From Anaspis maculata (Eukaryota; Arthropoda; Insecta; Coleoptera; Scraptiidae): DNA of 64,000 nucleotides. How positions within the stretch are numbered: position 1 is the first letter of the stretch; each line of letters starts with the position of its first letter. The DNA lies in contig OX421966.1 of assembly GCA_949128115.1 (NCBI GenBank), positions 70,057,416 to 70,121,415 of the forward strand, read 5' to 3'. The notes beneath the pieces are model-generated. The model was not told the DNA's origin, made no database searches, and saw only the letters and a program-made list of their open reading frames with translations. Below are positions 43,247-53,700 of this stretch, piece by piece. The position numbers and the translations under genes are program-made.

Positions 43247-43409
43247 TTTGTAAATTATTGTGGAAAGTTAAAAATGTCTCTTCACTTGTATAATATTTTA
43301 TTTTGCTCGACGCGTTTCGAGACTCTTATTTATAGTCTCATTTTCAAGAGCAAAATAAAATATTATACAAGTGAAGAGACATTTTTAACTTTCTACAATA
43401 ATTTACAAA
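43247..43409 (-). ncRNA. Long hairpin with hammerhead-like motif at its apex
   Basis: Arms of about 62 bp (43247-43308 and 43348-43409) are almost perfectly complementary. The 39-nt apex on the minus strand has TTGAAAATGA, a stem made from GAGACT and AGTCTC, GAAAC, then GCGTC. The arrangement follows a type I hammerhead: the arms act as stem I, GAGACT/AGTCTC as stem II, and GTC ends at the first base of stem I. The first core box departs from CTGATGA, so activity is uncertain. Confidence 0.5.
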
Positions 43410-43984
43410 AATTTCATTTTTTTTTTTCAAATGATGGATCCATTTCAGGATTCAAATATGTTCAGAGTATTCTGTTTCACTTCTAAATGGCATGGAATCA
43501 CATAGAATGACTAATAAGATATCCGAGACATATCTGATTTCTGAAATGCATCTATCATTCTGGGAAAAAAATTTGAAATGCCATTGTGAATTTTTGAATT
43601 CTTTTCAAAAAACTTTGAAAGTGTCATGCATTTCTGTAATCAGGTTAGGAATGTGAATCGACTGTGATGCTGATGACGAAATACAGGGTATTTCGAGAAG
43701 AAGCAAAAAAAAACTGCGACATTCTGTATTTGGCACAAAATGGAATATAATACTTGACATTCTCAGAAACTACGGAAAAAACTGTTGCAGGAATATTTTC
43801 TTTCGATTAATTATCACGATGGATAAGTTTTTAATGAGGGGGTATCCGTCTCGCGTGAACACTCTGTATAAACATTTCCAAAAAGGGGCTGATATGGTTA
43901 CCATGATCGTAAGCTGATATGGTTACCATGATCGTAATTACGGTTTGACATAAAGTAACTGACGTTACGTCAAGAATCCTGATG

Positions 43985-44322
43985 GCCTTCCAGTGGCGGA
44001 GAGAGGCTGGGTTGTCGCGGTGGCGGGTACTTCTTGGCCCTGGTTTGTAACAAGATGGTGAAATTATTTGTTAGTGGTGTGAATGGCTGTCCTTCCGATT
44101 CTTACACATTGCGGGTAGCTGATGGATGGCTTCAAGAGGCAGGGCATGTCCAACAGCAACAATGATTAAAAAAAGGGGGGTTGTTCACGAGAGAAGACTC
44201 GTACGACATCAACTTAACCACAAGGGGTTCAATTGACCTGCACGAGAAAATTGAGATAAACATGAAATTGAGATGGGATCTACAAGACGTAATACATGGT
44301 CTAGTCACCCATCATGTGTGAG
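43985..44322. other. Unassigned DNA upstream of integrase fragment
   Basis: It may include further Gypsy pol remnants, but no domain could be read. Confidence 0.3.
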
Positions 44323-44484
44323 ATTTGTGTCGACAATGGGGTACAATTCAAAAGTCGTGAATTTAATGGCCTGGCTGAAAAGTACAGCGTGAAAATTAAA
44401 CCCATCCCACACTATCATCCTCGGTCTAACCCTGTCGAAAGGGTAAATCGTGTATTGAAAACTATGCTCTCTGGTTCTAATTGA
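44323..44484 (+). pseudogene. Ty3/Gypsy integrase fragment
   Basis: Fifty-three codons read ICVDNGVQFKSREFNGLAEK, then HYHPRSNPVERVNRVLKTML, which cover the second Asp and the Glu of the integrase DDE triad with typical spacing. Both sides are unrelated, so this is an isolated fragment of an otherwise lost element. Confidence 0.8.
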
Positions 44485-44562
44485 TCAAAATTTCAATTGG
44501 AACCAAGGTGGATCAGGTGCTTTTGAGCTGGAGCGTTTCGTCCGTGTTCAATTTCATAAGCA

Positions 44563-46735
44563 TTAAATAAATAAATAAATAAATAAATATATTTATTGCA
44601 CCATCAGAAAACATACACTATGCTACAGGCTTCGTCAGTAAGAGTATACACACATTTTATGCGGTAAATATAATATCGTGTGCAACAGACTGCAACACGA
44701 AATGAAAGAGCAAAAGTTGATAGACTGTACACTACACATCAAAATCATGGCAGCAAGCAGAAGCAAATATAAAAAACAAAATCATATTATAGGGCACTAC
44801 AGTTAAGAAATTCATCCATACTGTAAAAACATTTCTTTATTAGGAGTTCCTTTAGTTGTTTCTTGAAGACAACAATGCTGTTGAGATTTTTTATGACACT
44901 GGGAAGTTTGCGGTATAATTGCCCACAGCAGTAATCGGGAGCTTTCTCGTACAGGGCAGTTTTGTGCTTTGGGAGCCTGATCTCCCTCCCCGCTCTCGTT
45001 TCATAATGGTGATATGCATTATTATTTATAAAAGAGTTTCTATAGGTATGAACATATATACAGCATCTCAATATAAACAAGGAGGGTAATGTAAGTATTC
45101 CCTCATTAACAAATGTGGTTCTACATGTTTCTCTGTACTTAAGATTAAAGATAAGCCTAATTACACGTTTTTGTAGCAAAAAAATGCGCTTAAGGTGGAC
45201 AGTTCCACCCCAGATTACAACATTGTAGTTCAGTTGGGATTGCACTATTGAGTAATAAATACTTTTCAAGGATACAACAGGTAGTGATGGTTTTAGTTTC
45301 AGTATGGCATAATAGGCTGAATTCATTTTTTTACACAGGTGGTCTACATGTATTTCCCACTTAAGACTTGAGTCAAGAAACGTCCCCAAGAATTTGGTAG
45401 CAGTCACAGTGTCCTGTTTAAAATGTAACACTACCGTCTTATTTTCATTTACAATGAGTCTATTCTTACTACACCATGCAGTCATCTCCTTCGTGACTGA
45501 CTCGATGCACTCATTCAAGCTATTCACAGCATTCGCGGACACAACAATCGACGTATCATCCGCGTATAGCACCACACTTCCCGATCTGATTAAATCTGGT
45601 AAGTCATTGATGTATAGGGAGAACATGAGTGCCCCGAGGATTGCACCCTGAGCCACCCCTATATCCAGATCACACACGTCAGAGACCTGTCCATCCACTT
45701 TAACGATTAGTTTCCTGTTTAGCAGGAATGACATGATCCATTTCAGAATCTGACCTCTTATGCCTAATTTGTACAACTTATGTTCTAAAAACCTATGATC
45801 TATAGTATCAAATGCAGACGCCAGGTCAAAAAAGAGTGCAGCAACATGATTACCTAAGTCTAATTCCCTATGGATGCAGTTCAAGAAGCATATTGATGCA
45901 GTTTCCGTGGATCTTCCGGGACGAAAGCCATGTTGTGAATCCGACAGGAGATTCTTCGATATCAGATAGTTCATAAGTCGCTGATGCACAATCTTCCCGA
46001 ACACCTTCGAGAAGCAGCTGAGGAGTGAAATGGGCCGGTAGTTCCTGATGTCAGATGGGTCGCCTTTCTTGTAGATTGGGAGAACGTCAGCCAGTTTGAG
46101 GGTGTTGGGAAATTCACCCGCCTCGATCGATAGGTTGATAAGGTAGCTCAGAGGGTCCGCAATGGCATGCGCAGTAGCCTTGATCGCTTTTGTAGGAACT
46201 CCATCTGGACCAGTCGAATTTTTGTTTTTCAGGCAGCAAATCACGTCAAACACCTCTTGCTGGGTGACTGGATGGAACACCATGCTACTCAGCGTCGATT
46301 TAGAAGTTGTGCATGGTTCAACTGGCCTGAGGTGGAAATGCCTTTGAACGCTGCGTGCAGCATTGGTTGCAAAATGTTGGCCGAATGAGTTTGCAATATC
46401 CCACGGATTGGTGATGGTTTCATTTTGGATCTTCAACTTTATTGGTTTATTTTGCTTCGATTTGGTGTTTGTGTCGAGACTGACGTACCTCCACAATTCT
46501 CTGACAGGATTCGCCGAATTTTTTATTTTGTCGGAGTAGAAAGCACCTCTTGTCATCCTTACGAGTCTTCCGTGTTCCTTTCTATTCGTTTTATAGGAAT
46601 TCCATAGACGTACCTCCCCAGTAGTCCTTGCCATTGAATAAAGCTGCTTGAGACGCTGACCACTGACAACCACTTCTGCGGTGATCCATGGCTTCGCTTG
46701 TCCCTTTATTGTAAGTTTTCTGATGGGGCAGTTGA
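44563..46735 (-). mobile_element. LINE (CR1/Crack/Daphne-like), 5' truncated, with (ATTT)n tail
   Basis: The element comprises the ORF2 RT and C-terminal part, a 3' UTR of about 220 bp, and a tail of (AAAT)n on the plus strand at 44563-44590. The endonuclease domain is missing. Homology seems to begin at CPIRKLTIKGQAKPWIT (codon near 46730), so 5' truncation is placed there. The presence of two related 3' ends at 29.3 and 30.6 kb shows that the family is repeated locally. Confidence 0.8.
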
Positions 46736-46874
46736 CATCCAGGTAGTATAAGAGATTGCCTTGTCGCAACAAGTAACGAACCGTCGCTGTCCGTTCGTGA
46801 CGTAAGCTATATGCTAATGTTACAGGCGTGATTTTGTGACCGTTACTGATGGAAAACCGACGCAGCTCTAGCAC
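44787..46874 (-). CDS. LINE ORF2 reverse transcriptase, open but lacking endonuclease
   Basis: The 695-codon frame has no stops. Residues 1-48 do not resemble ORF2 and may be flanking DNA read in frame. LINE sequence starts near residue 49, with TGPDG at 221-225, LPIYKKGDPSDIRNYRPISL at 265-284, motif A FFDLASAFDT (D350, D356), AQGAILGALMF, and YADD at 437-440. The C-terminal domain ends FKKQLKELLIKKCFYSMDEF. In the complete element this enzyme performs target-primed reverse transcription with an N-terminal endonuclease. The intact frame suggests a fairly recent insertion. The listed start is the first Met in frame, not a likely native start. Confidence 0.85.
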   Translation of the reverse strand: MLELRRFSISNGHKITPVTLAYSLRHERTATVRYLLRQGNLLYYLDVNCPIRKLTIKGQAKPWITAEVVVSGQRLKQLYSMARTTGEVRLWNSYKTNRKEHGRLVRMTRGAFYSDKIKNSANPVRELWRYVSLDTNTKSKQNKPIKLKIQNETITNPWDIANSFGQHFATNAARSVQRHFHLRPVEPCTTSKSTLSSMVFHPVTQQEVFDVICCLKNKNSTGPDGVPTKAIKATAHAIADPLSYLINLSIEAGEFPNTLKLADVLPIYKKGDPSDIRNYRPISLLSCFSKVFGKIVHQRLMNYLISKNLLSDSQHGFRPGRSTETASICFLNCIHRELDLGNHVAALFFDLASAFDTIDHRFLEHKLYKLGIRGQILKWIMSFLLNRKLIVKVDGQVSDVCDLDIGVAQGAILGALMFSLYINDLPDLIRSGSVVLYADDTSIVVSANAVNSLNECIESVTKEMTAWCSKNRLIVNENKTVVLHFKQDTVTATKFLGTFLDSSLKWEIHVDHLCKKMNSAYYAILKLKPSLPVVSLKSIYYSIVQSQLNYNVVIWGGTVHLKRIFLLQKRVIRLIFNLKYRETCRTTFVNEGILTLPSLFILRCCIYVHTYRNSFINNNAYHHYETRAGREIRLPKHKTALYEKAPDYCCGQLYRKLPSVIKNLNSIVVFKKQLKELLIKKCFYSMDEFLNCSAL

Positions 46875-47708
46875 CGGTTCGAAAACTCACTCCTGCATGC
46901 CTTCGCATGTCAGATTGGCATAAAGCTCTGCGAAACTCCTTTGCTCCGACAAACAAATTAAGACACACTGGGACAGCTCTCATGCCTACAAACTTGAGAA
47001 ATCAATACCGCCCCGAGGCACCAGCTGTTGAAACACAAACTCTTTGATATAGTCGACTTGGCCGTAAGAAAATCCGTGTTTCTGATGTGCTGAATTGATG
47101 TGCCGAATTGTTGCGCCGAATTTTGAATTTCGCTACTCTACTATTGCTCGGTCGAAGTGGCCCGAAAATGTGGCCCATCTGCGTGTTCATTTCTCACACG
47201 CAAATATAGCGGAGCCTCAAAGGATCAAAGTTGTTGGAGGCAAACTCTTCTCCCCGAAAGGTTGCGGTGTGCTTCGGGGAGGCAGTAGGGTAGGTAGGTG
47301 TGCTGGAGACGGGCGGGAAATGGAAGGATGAATCGATGCGTTTCCTCTCGCTTTCCCGGCGAGACATTAATTCCGACTTAACCGCGCGATATTAGGGGAG
47401 TCCCAATCCGAATTTCCGCAATTGTTTCTCCACAACGTTCTGCTCGGGGCCCGGCTGGCGGATATTTAACGAGAGCCGGGTCGAAGGAGAGGCCCGGCGT
47501 CGGAGCAAAAGAATCTCTGGAGTTTTCGGTGCGTTATGTTGATTGTTTTCCGATCTTTTTGCGGTTAGGTTCCGCTTTCGGAAACTTGGCTGACACATTC
47601 TGGAACATTTTGAAGAAAAAAAAAATTGAATTCTAAAAAAAAAACGAAGTCGTACATTAGAACACAGTTTTGCTCGGTTCATTCGAGTCTCAAAGCCCAT
47701 TCGCCGGA
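46875..47708. other. Unassigned, moderately GC-rich DNA
   Basis: Frames in several registers, including 47392-47700 (minus), show no recognisable domain. The satellite begins at about 47709. Confidence 0.3.
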
Positions 47709-50562
47709 AAGTTGCAGCTCCCTCTTTTAGATTAGCTCTTGTTCCAATTAGCTTAGGTTTAAATTAGCTCGGGCTTACCCAGCTCCAGCTAACATTACCT
47801 CAGTTATGGCTGAAGTTTTAGCTAGATTAGCTGTAGTTCACCTCAGCATCAGTTCAGATTAGCTTTATGTAGTTCAGATTATCAAATTAGTTCAATTCTA
47901 TCTGTAGGTATCTTTTTCATTTTTAGCACAAGTTCTTGTTTGGATCAGTTCTTTCTCCATCTGTTGCTATAATCCAGTTTCGCTTAGATGTAGCTGAAAA
48001 TATTCCAATGTCAGCTCAAGTTAGCACAGATCCAGTCCGGATTAGCTCTAATTCTGATTGGCTTGGGTTCATATGAGCTGTAGTTCAGCTGAGTTCCATC
48101 AGCTGAAATTATTCCATTCATAGGTGAAGTTGCACGAAGCTCCAATATTGATTAGCAGTAGCTTAGTTCAGCTTCGGTTCAGACTAGCTCTAGTTCAGAT
48201 TATCTCTATTTCTTTTCATTTGATGTCTCGTTTGTTGTCATACCTGAGTTTGGCTCAGCTCTAGCTGTAACCCTACGCTAGAGCTAGTTAGTCGCGTCTA
48301 GGTGAGCTTTCGTTCAGATTAGCTCTAATTTAGATAAGCACCAGTTAATCTTAGATCAGCTGTAGTCCAGATTAGATCTCATTTAGGTAGATGAGCTCAA
48401 GCTAGGCCACAGCTAGTTTGGATTAGCTCAAGTTCAAATTCTCTCCAGTTAAGATTAGTTCCAGGTGAGATTAGTTCCAGCTAGGATCAGCTTTAGTTTA
48501 GATTATCCCTAGTTCAAACCAGCACTAGCTTAGATCGGCTTCAGTTCAGATCGGTTTCAGTTCAGAAAGGTCAGCTTTAACCAAATGAACTCAATTTTAG
48601 CTCGAGGTAAGGTCGGATCTAGTTCAGATTAACTTCAGCTCTAACTGGCTTAGGTTTAGATGAGCTAGAGTTTAGCTGAGCTCCAGCTTAAACTATCTCA
48701 GTTATCGATCATTGTAGAAAGCTCGACTATTGATTAGCTATAGTCCAGATTAATTTCAGTTTTGGATAGCTTTAGATCACAGACTCATCACTACTTCCAG
48801 TTCTGATTCAGTAAGACTCTAGTTAAGGCCAGCTTTAGCTTAAGTACTTAACCTTAATTCTAGTTCAAGTTAGTTTGGATTAGCTCTAGTTCTGATTGGC
48901 TTGCGTTAAGATAAGCTGCAGGTTAGCTGAGCTCTAGCCTAAATTATCTCAGTTATAGCTCCAGTTGAGAAAGATCTATTAGTGATCAGCTGTTAGTTTA
49001 GTGTAGCTTCTTTTTTTATAATCCCTCTTTCTTTCCATCCATCTTAATGTTCTAATTTTGTTCCGCTCAGCTCAGCTCTAGTCAGTACCGGTTCAGCTTA
49101 AATAAGCTCTGATTTGGATCAGCTTCATTTTAGATAAGCTCAAATCTAGGTTAACTATAGTTTAGATTAGCTATAATTTCAATTTTCATAAGTTAATTCC
49201 AGATCAACTGTAGTCAGACTAGATCTGGTTTAGCTAAGCTGAAGATAAATGACCGTAGGTAATTCTCAGTTTGAGTCAGCACAGATCTAGTTGAGATAAG
49301 CTCGAGCTCAGATTAACTTCAGTTTGAATTTGTTTCTCTTAAAATTAGCTCTACTCAAGATTTGCTCTACCCCAGATCATCTGTAGCTTGGATTGTCTCT
49401 TGTTCAGATCAGCTCTAGCTCGGATCAGCTCTGATTTGTATTAGCCCCGGTCCAGATAAGCTGAATTTTAGCTCAAATTCGGCTGCGATCTTTCCAATTA
49501 TAGCTCAAGTCTGCGCAGTTCTAGTTCAGATTACCTATTTTTCCCATCTGTTGTAAAATTTTTGTTTGGCTCAGATTTTGCTGAAGATATTTCAAATCCA
49601 ACTCAAGTTAGCACGAACTCAGTTCATATTGTCTCTAAGTTATATTAAGCTCTGGTTCAGATCCAAATAAGCATCAATTGAGGTCAGCTCTATCAAAAAT
49701 GATCTCAGTTCTAGCTGAAGATTGCATATATCTAGGGTAGATCAGCTCTGATTCTAATTCTTATAATTTCAGATAAGCTCTAGTTCAACTAAGCTTTAGC
49801 TGAACTTATCTTAGTAATAGCTTGAGTTTACGTAGCTTCAGTAAGAAGATTCAGTTAGCTAAGTTTCAGTGAGATTTGGTTCAGATCAGATTATCTCCAA
49901 GTATTTATCCAAATTTATTTTTATATCTTAGTTTGACTCACTTCTAGCCATAATTACCTTGTTCAAGTTGGCACATATTTAGCTTAGATAAGACAAAATG
50001 TGAATTAGCACCAATTCAGATCAGATCTAGTTTGGCTAAGCTCAAGCTGAAATTATCTCACTCCAAGCTCAAATAAGCTCAACTTCAGATAAGGTTTAAT
50101 TTATATTGATTCTATCTAGTCAAGACTAGCTCTCGATAACATTATCTGTATTTCAAATTATCTGCAGTTCAGGTCAGCTTAAGGTTAGACAATTTCAAGT
50201 TCAGATGTCAGCTCTACTTGAGATAAGCTCAAATTTAGATGTAGCTATGTAAATGCTGGCTCAAGTTGACACAGTTCTAGTTCAGATTAGTGCTTCTTGC
50301 GATATCTCACTATAATCTAGTTTGGCTCAGATAAAGCAAAGAAAATTCCAATCCTAATTCAAGTTTGCACAGATCTAGTTCTTACTATCCGTAGTTGAGA
50401 GTGAGCTCTGATTCAGAAAAGCTCTAGTTTGGGTGAGCTTTGGCTAAAATGACCTTAGTTCAAGCTAGCACAGGTCAAGTATTAGTTAGCTTAATTTCTG
50501 GTTAACTTGAATTTAGTTAATCCCTAGTTTAGCTATCTCGATCTTAAATTTTCTCAGTTGTA

Positions 50563-50793
50563 ACCAGGGTTGGGTCATTACACGTAGAAAATTATTTTTC
50601 CACATCACTGGAAATAACCACGTAGAATAATTATGAGAATATGTAGAATATGTATATTATGTCGAAAATTGTAATTCACGTGCTATCAGCTTTTAATTGA
50701 GCTCATTCAGTCAGTTGAAGATTTGGAGATGAAGAGATATTGAGATTTTGATGGAATTTCATTAAATGCTTGTCCACCTTGTTTCCGTTGGGA
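50563..50793. repeat. Non-satellite spacer within the higher-order unit
   Basis: This segment starts CAGGGTTGGGTCATTACACG, which looks like a hAT-type terminus, and lacks the short-unit pattern. It recurs at about 53587-53818 and 55857-56088. Its right part (CTTGTCCACCTTGTTTCCGT) resembles 6530-6560 inside the hAT element at 5.8-7.3 kb. It therefore appears to be a transposon fragment amplified with the satellite. Confidence 0.6.
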
Positions 50794-53700
50794 TTACCCA
50801 GCTCCAGCTAACATCACCGCAGTTATGGCTGAAGTTTTAGCTAGATTAGCTGTAGTTCAGCTTAGCATAAGTTCAGATTAGCTTTGTGTAGTTCAGATTA
50901 TCAAAGTTCAATTCTATCTGTAGGTATTTTTTTCATTTTTAGCACAAGTTCTTGTTTGGATTAGTTCTTTCTCCATCTGTTGCTATAATCCAGTTTCGCT
51001 TAGATGTAGCTGAAAATATTCCAATGTCAGCTCAAGTTAGCACAGATCCAGTCCGGATTAGCTCTAATTCTGATTGGCTTGGGTTCATATGAGCTGTAGT
51101 TCAGCTGAGTTCCATCAGCTGAAATTATTCCATTCATAGGTGAAGTTGCACGAAGCTCCAATATTGATTAGCAGTAGCTTAGTTCAGCTTCAGTTCAGAC
51201 TAGCTCTAGTTCAGATTATCTCTATTTCTTTTCATTTGATGTCTCGTTTGTTGTCATACCTGAGTTTGGCTCAGCTCTAGCTGTAACCCTACGCTAGAGC
51301 TAGTTAGTCAAGTCTAGGTGAGCTTTCGTTCAGATAAGCTCTAATTTAGATAAGCACCAGTTAATCTTAGATCAGCTGTAGTCCAGATTAGATCTCATTT
51401 AGGTAGATTAGCTCAAGCTAGGTCACAGCTAGTTTAGATTAGCTCAAGTTCAAATTCTCTCCAGTTAAGATTAGTTCCAGTTGAGATTAGTTCCAGCTAG
51501 GATCAGCTTTAGTTTAGATTATCCCTAGTGCAAATCAGCACTAGCTTAGATCGGCTTCAGTTCAGATCGGTTTCAGTTCAGAAAGGTCAGCTTTAACCAA
51601 ATGAACTCAATTTTAGCTCGAGGTAAGGTCGGATCTAGTTCAGATTAACTTCAGCTCTAACTGGCTTAGGTTTAGATGAGCTAGAGTTTAGCTGAGCTCC
51701 AGCTTAAACTATCTCATTTATCGATCATTGTAGAAAGCTCGACTATTGATTAGCTATAGTCCAGATTAATTTCAGTTTTGGATAGCTTTAGATCACAGAC
51801 TCATCACTACTTCCAGTTCTGATTCAGTAAGACTCTAGTTAAGGCCAGCTTTAGCTTAAGTACTTAACCTTGATTCTAGTTCAAGTTAGTTTGGATCAGC
51901 TCTAGTTCTGATTGGCTTGTGTTAAGATAAGCTGTAGGTTAGCTGAGCTCTAGCCTAAATTATCTCAGTTATAGCTCCAGTTGAGAAAGATCTATTAGTG
52001 ATCAGCTCAGCTGTTAGTTTAGTGTAGCTTCTTTTCTCATAATCCCTCTTTCTTTCCATCCATCTTAATGTTCTAATTTTGTTCAGCTCAGCTCAGCTCT
52101 AGTCGTACCGATTCAGCTTAAATAAGCTCTGATTTGGATCAGCTTCATTTTAGATAAGCTCAAATCTAGGTTAACTATAGTTTAGATTAGCTATAATTTC
52201 AATTTTCATAAGTTAATTCCAGATCAACTGTAGTCAGACTAGATCTGGTTTAGCTAAGCTGAAGATAAATGACCGTAGGTAATTCTCAGTTTGAGTCAGC
52301 ACAGATCTAGTTGAGGTAAGCTCGAGCTCAGATTAGCTTTAGTTTGAATTTGTTTCTCTTAAAATTAGCTCTACTTAAGATTTGCTCTACCCCAGATTAT
52401 CTGTAGCTTGGATTGTCTCTTGTTCAGATCAGCTCTAGCTCGGATCAGCTCTGATTCGTATTAGCCCCGGTCCAGATAAGCTGAATTTTAGCTCAAATTC
52501 GGCTGCAATCTTTCCAATTATAGCTCAAGTCTGCGCAGTTCTAGTTCAGATAACCTCTTTTTCTCATCTGTTGTAAAATTTTTGTTTGGCTCAGATTTTG
52601 CTGAAGATATTTCAAATCCAACTCAAGTTAGCACGAACTCAGTTCATATTGTCTCTAAGTTATATTAAGCTCTGGCTCAGATCCAAATAAGCATCAATTG
52701 AGGTCAGCTCTATCAAAAATGATCTCAGTTCTAGCTGAAGATTGCATATATCTAGTGTAGATCAGCTCCAATTCTAATTCTTATAATTTCAGATAAGCTC
52801 TAGTTCGACTAAGCTTTAGCTGAACTTATTTTAGTGATAGCTTGAGTTTACGTAGCTTCAGTAGTGATTAACTCTACTTTAGCTAAGTTTTAGTGAGATT
52901 TGGTTCAGATCAGATTATCTCCAAGTATTTATCCAAATTTATTTTTATATCTTAGTTTGACTCACTTCTAGCCATAATTACCTTGTTCAAGTTGGCACAT
53001 ATTTAGCTTAGATAAGACAAAATGTGAATTAGCACCAATTCAGATCAGATCTAGTTTGGCTAAGCTCAAGCTGAAATTATCTCACTCCAAGCTCAAATAA
53101 GCTCAACTTCAGATAAGGTTTAATTTATATTGATTCTATCTAGTCAAGACTAGCTCTCGATAACATTATCTGTATTTCAAATTATCTGCAGTTCAGGTCA
53201 GCTTAAGTTTAGACAATTTCAAGTTCAGATGTCAGCTCTACTTGAGATAAGCTCAAATTTAGCTGTAGCTATGTAAATGCTGGCTCAAGTTGACACAGTT
53301 CTAGTTCAGATTAGTGCTTCTTGCGATATCTCACTATAATCTAGTTTGGCTCAGATAAAGCAAAGAAAATTCCAATCCTAATTCAAGTTTGCACAGATCT
53401 AGTTCTTACTATCTGTAGTTGAGAGTGAGCTCTGATTCAGAAAAGCTTTAGTTTGGGTGAGCTTTGGCTAAAATGACCTTAGTTCATGCTAGCACAGGTC
53501 AAGTATGAGTTAGCTTAATTTCTGGTTAACTTGAATTTAGTTCATCCCTAGTTTAGCTATCTCGATCTTAAATTTTCTCAGTTGTAACCAGGGTTGGGTC
53601 ATTACACGTAGAAAATTATTTTTCGACATCACTGGAAATAACCACGTAGAATAATTATGTAGAATATGTAGAATATGTATATTATGTCGAAAATTCTAAT

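Larger units (their letters stand above)
41829..43984. repeat. Foldback element interrupted by a hAT insertion
   Basis: The left arm starts AATCAGGATTCTTGACGTAA and the right arm ends with its complement. Matching continues inwards through TATGTCAAAT, GGTTACCAT, GTGTTCACGC and TTTTTTCCGTA, and then across the hAT insertion to words such as GCATGACACTT. The right arm has a duplicated GCTGATATGGTTACCATGAT. Without the hAT insert the element is about 1.17 kb. Its apex is a near-perfect hairpin with a ribozyme-like loop (43247-43409). Confidence 0.8.
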
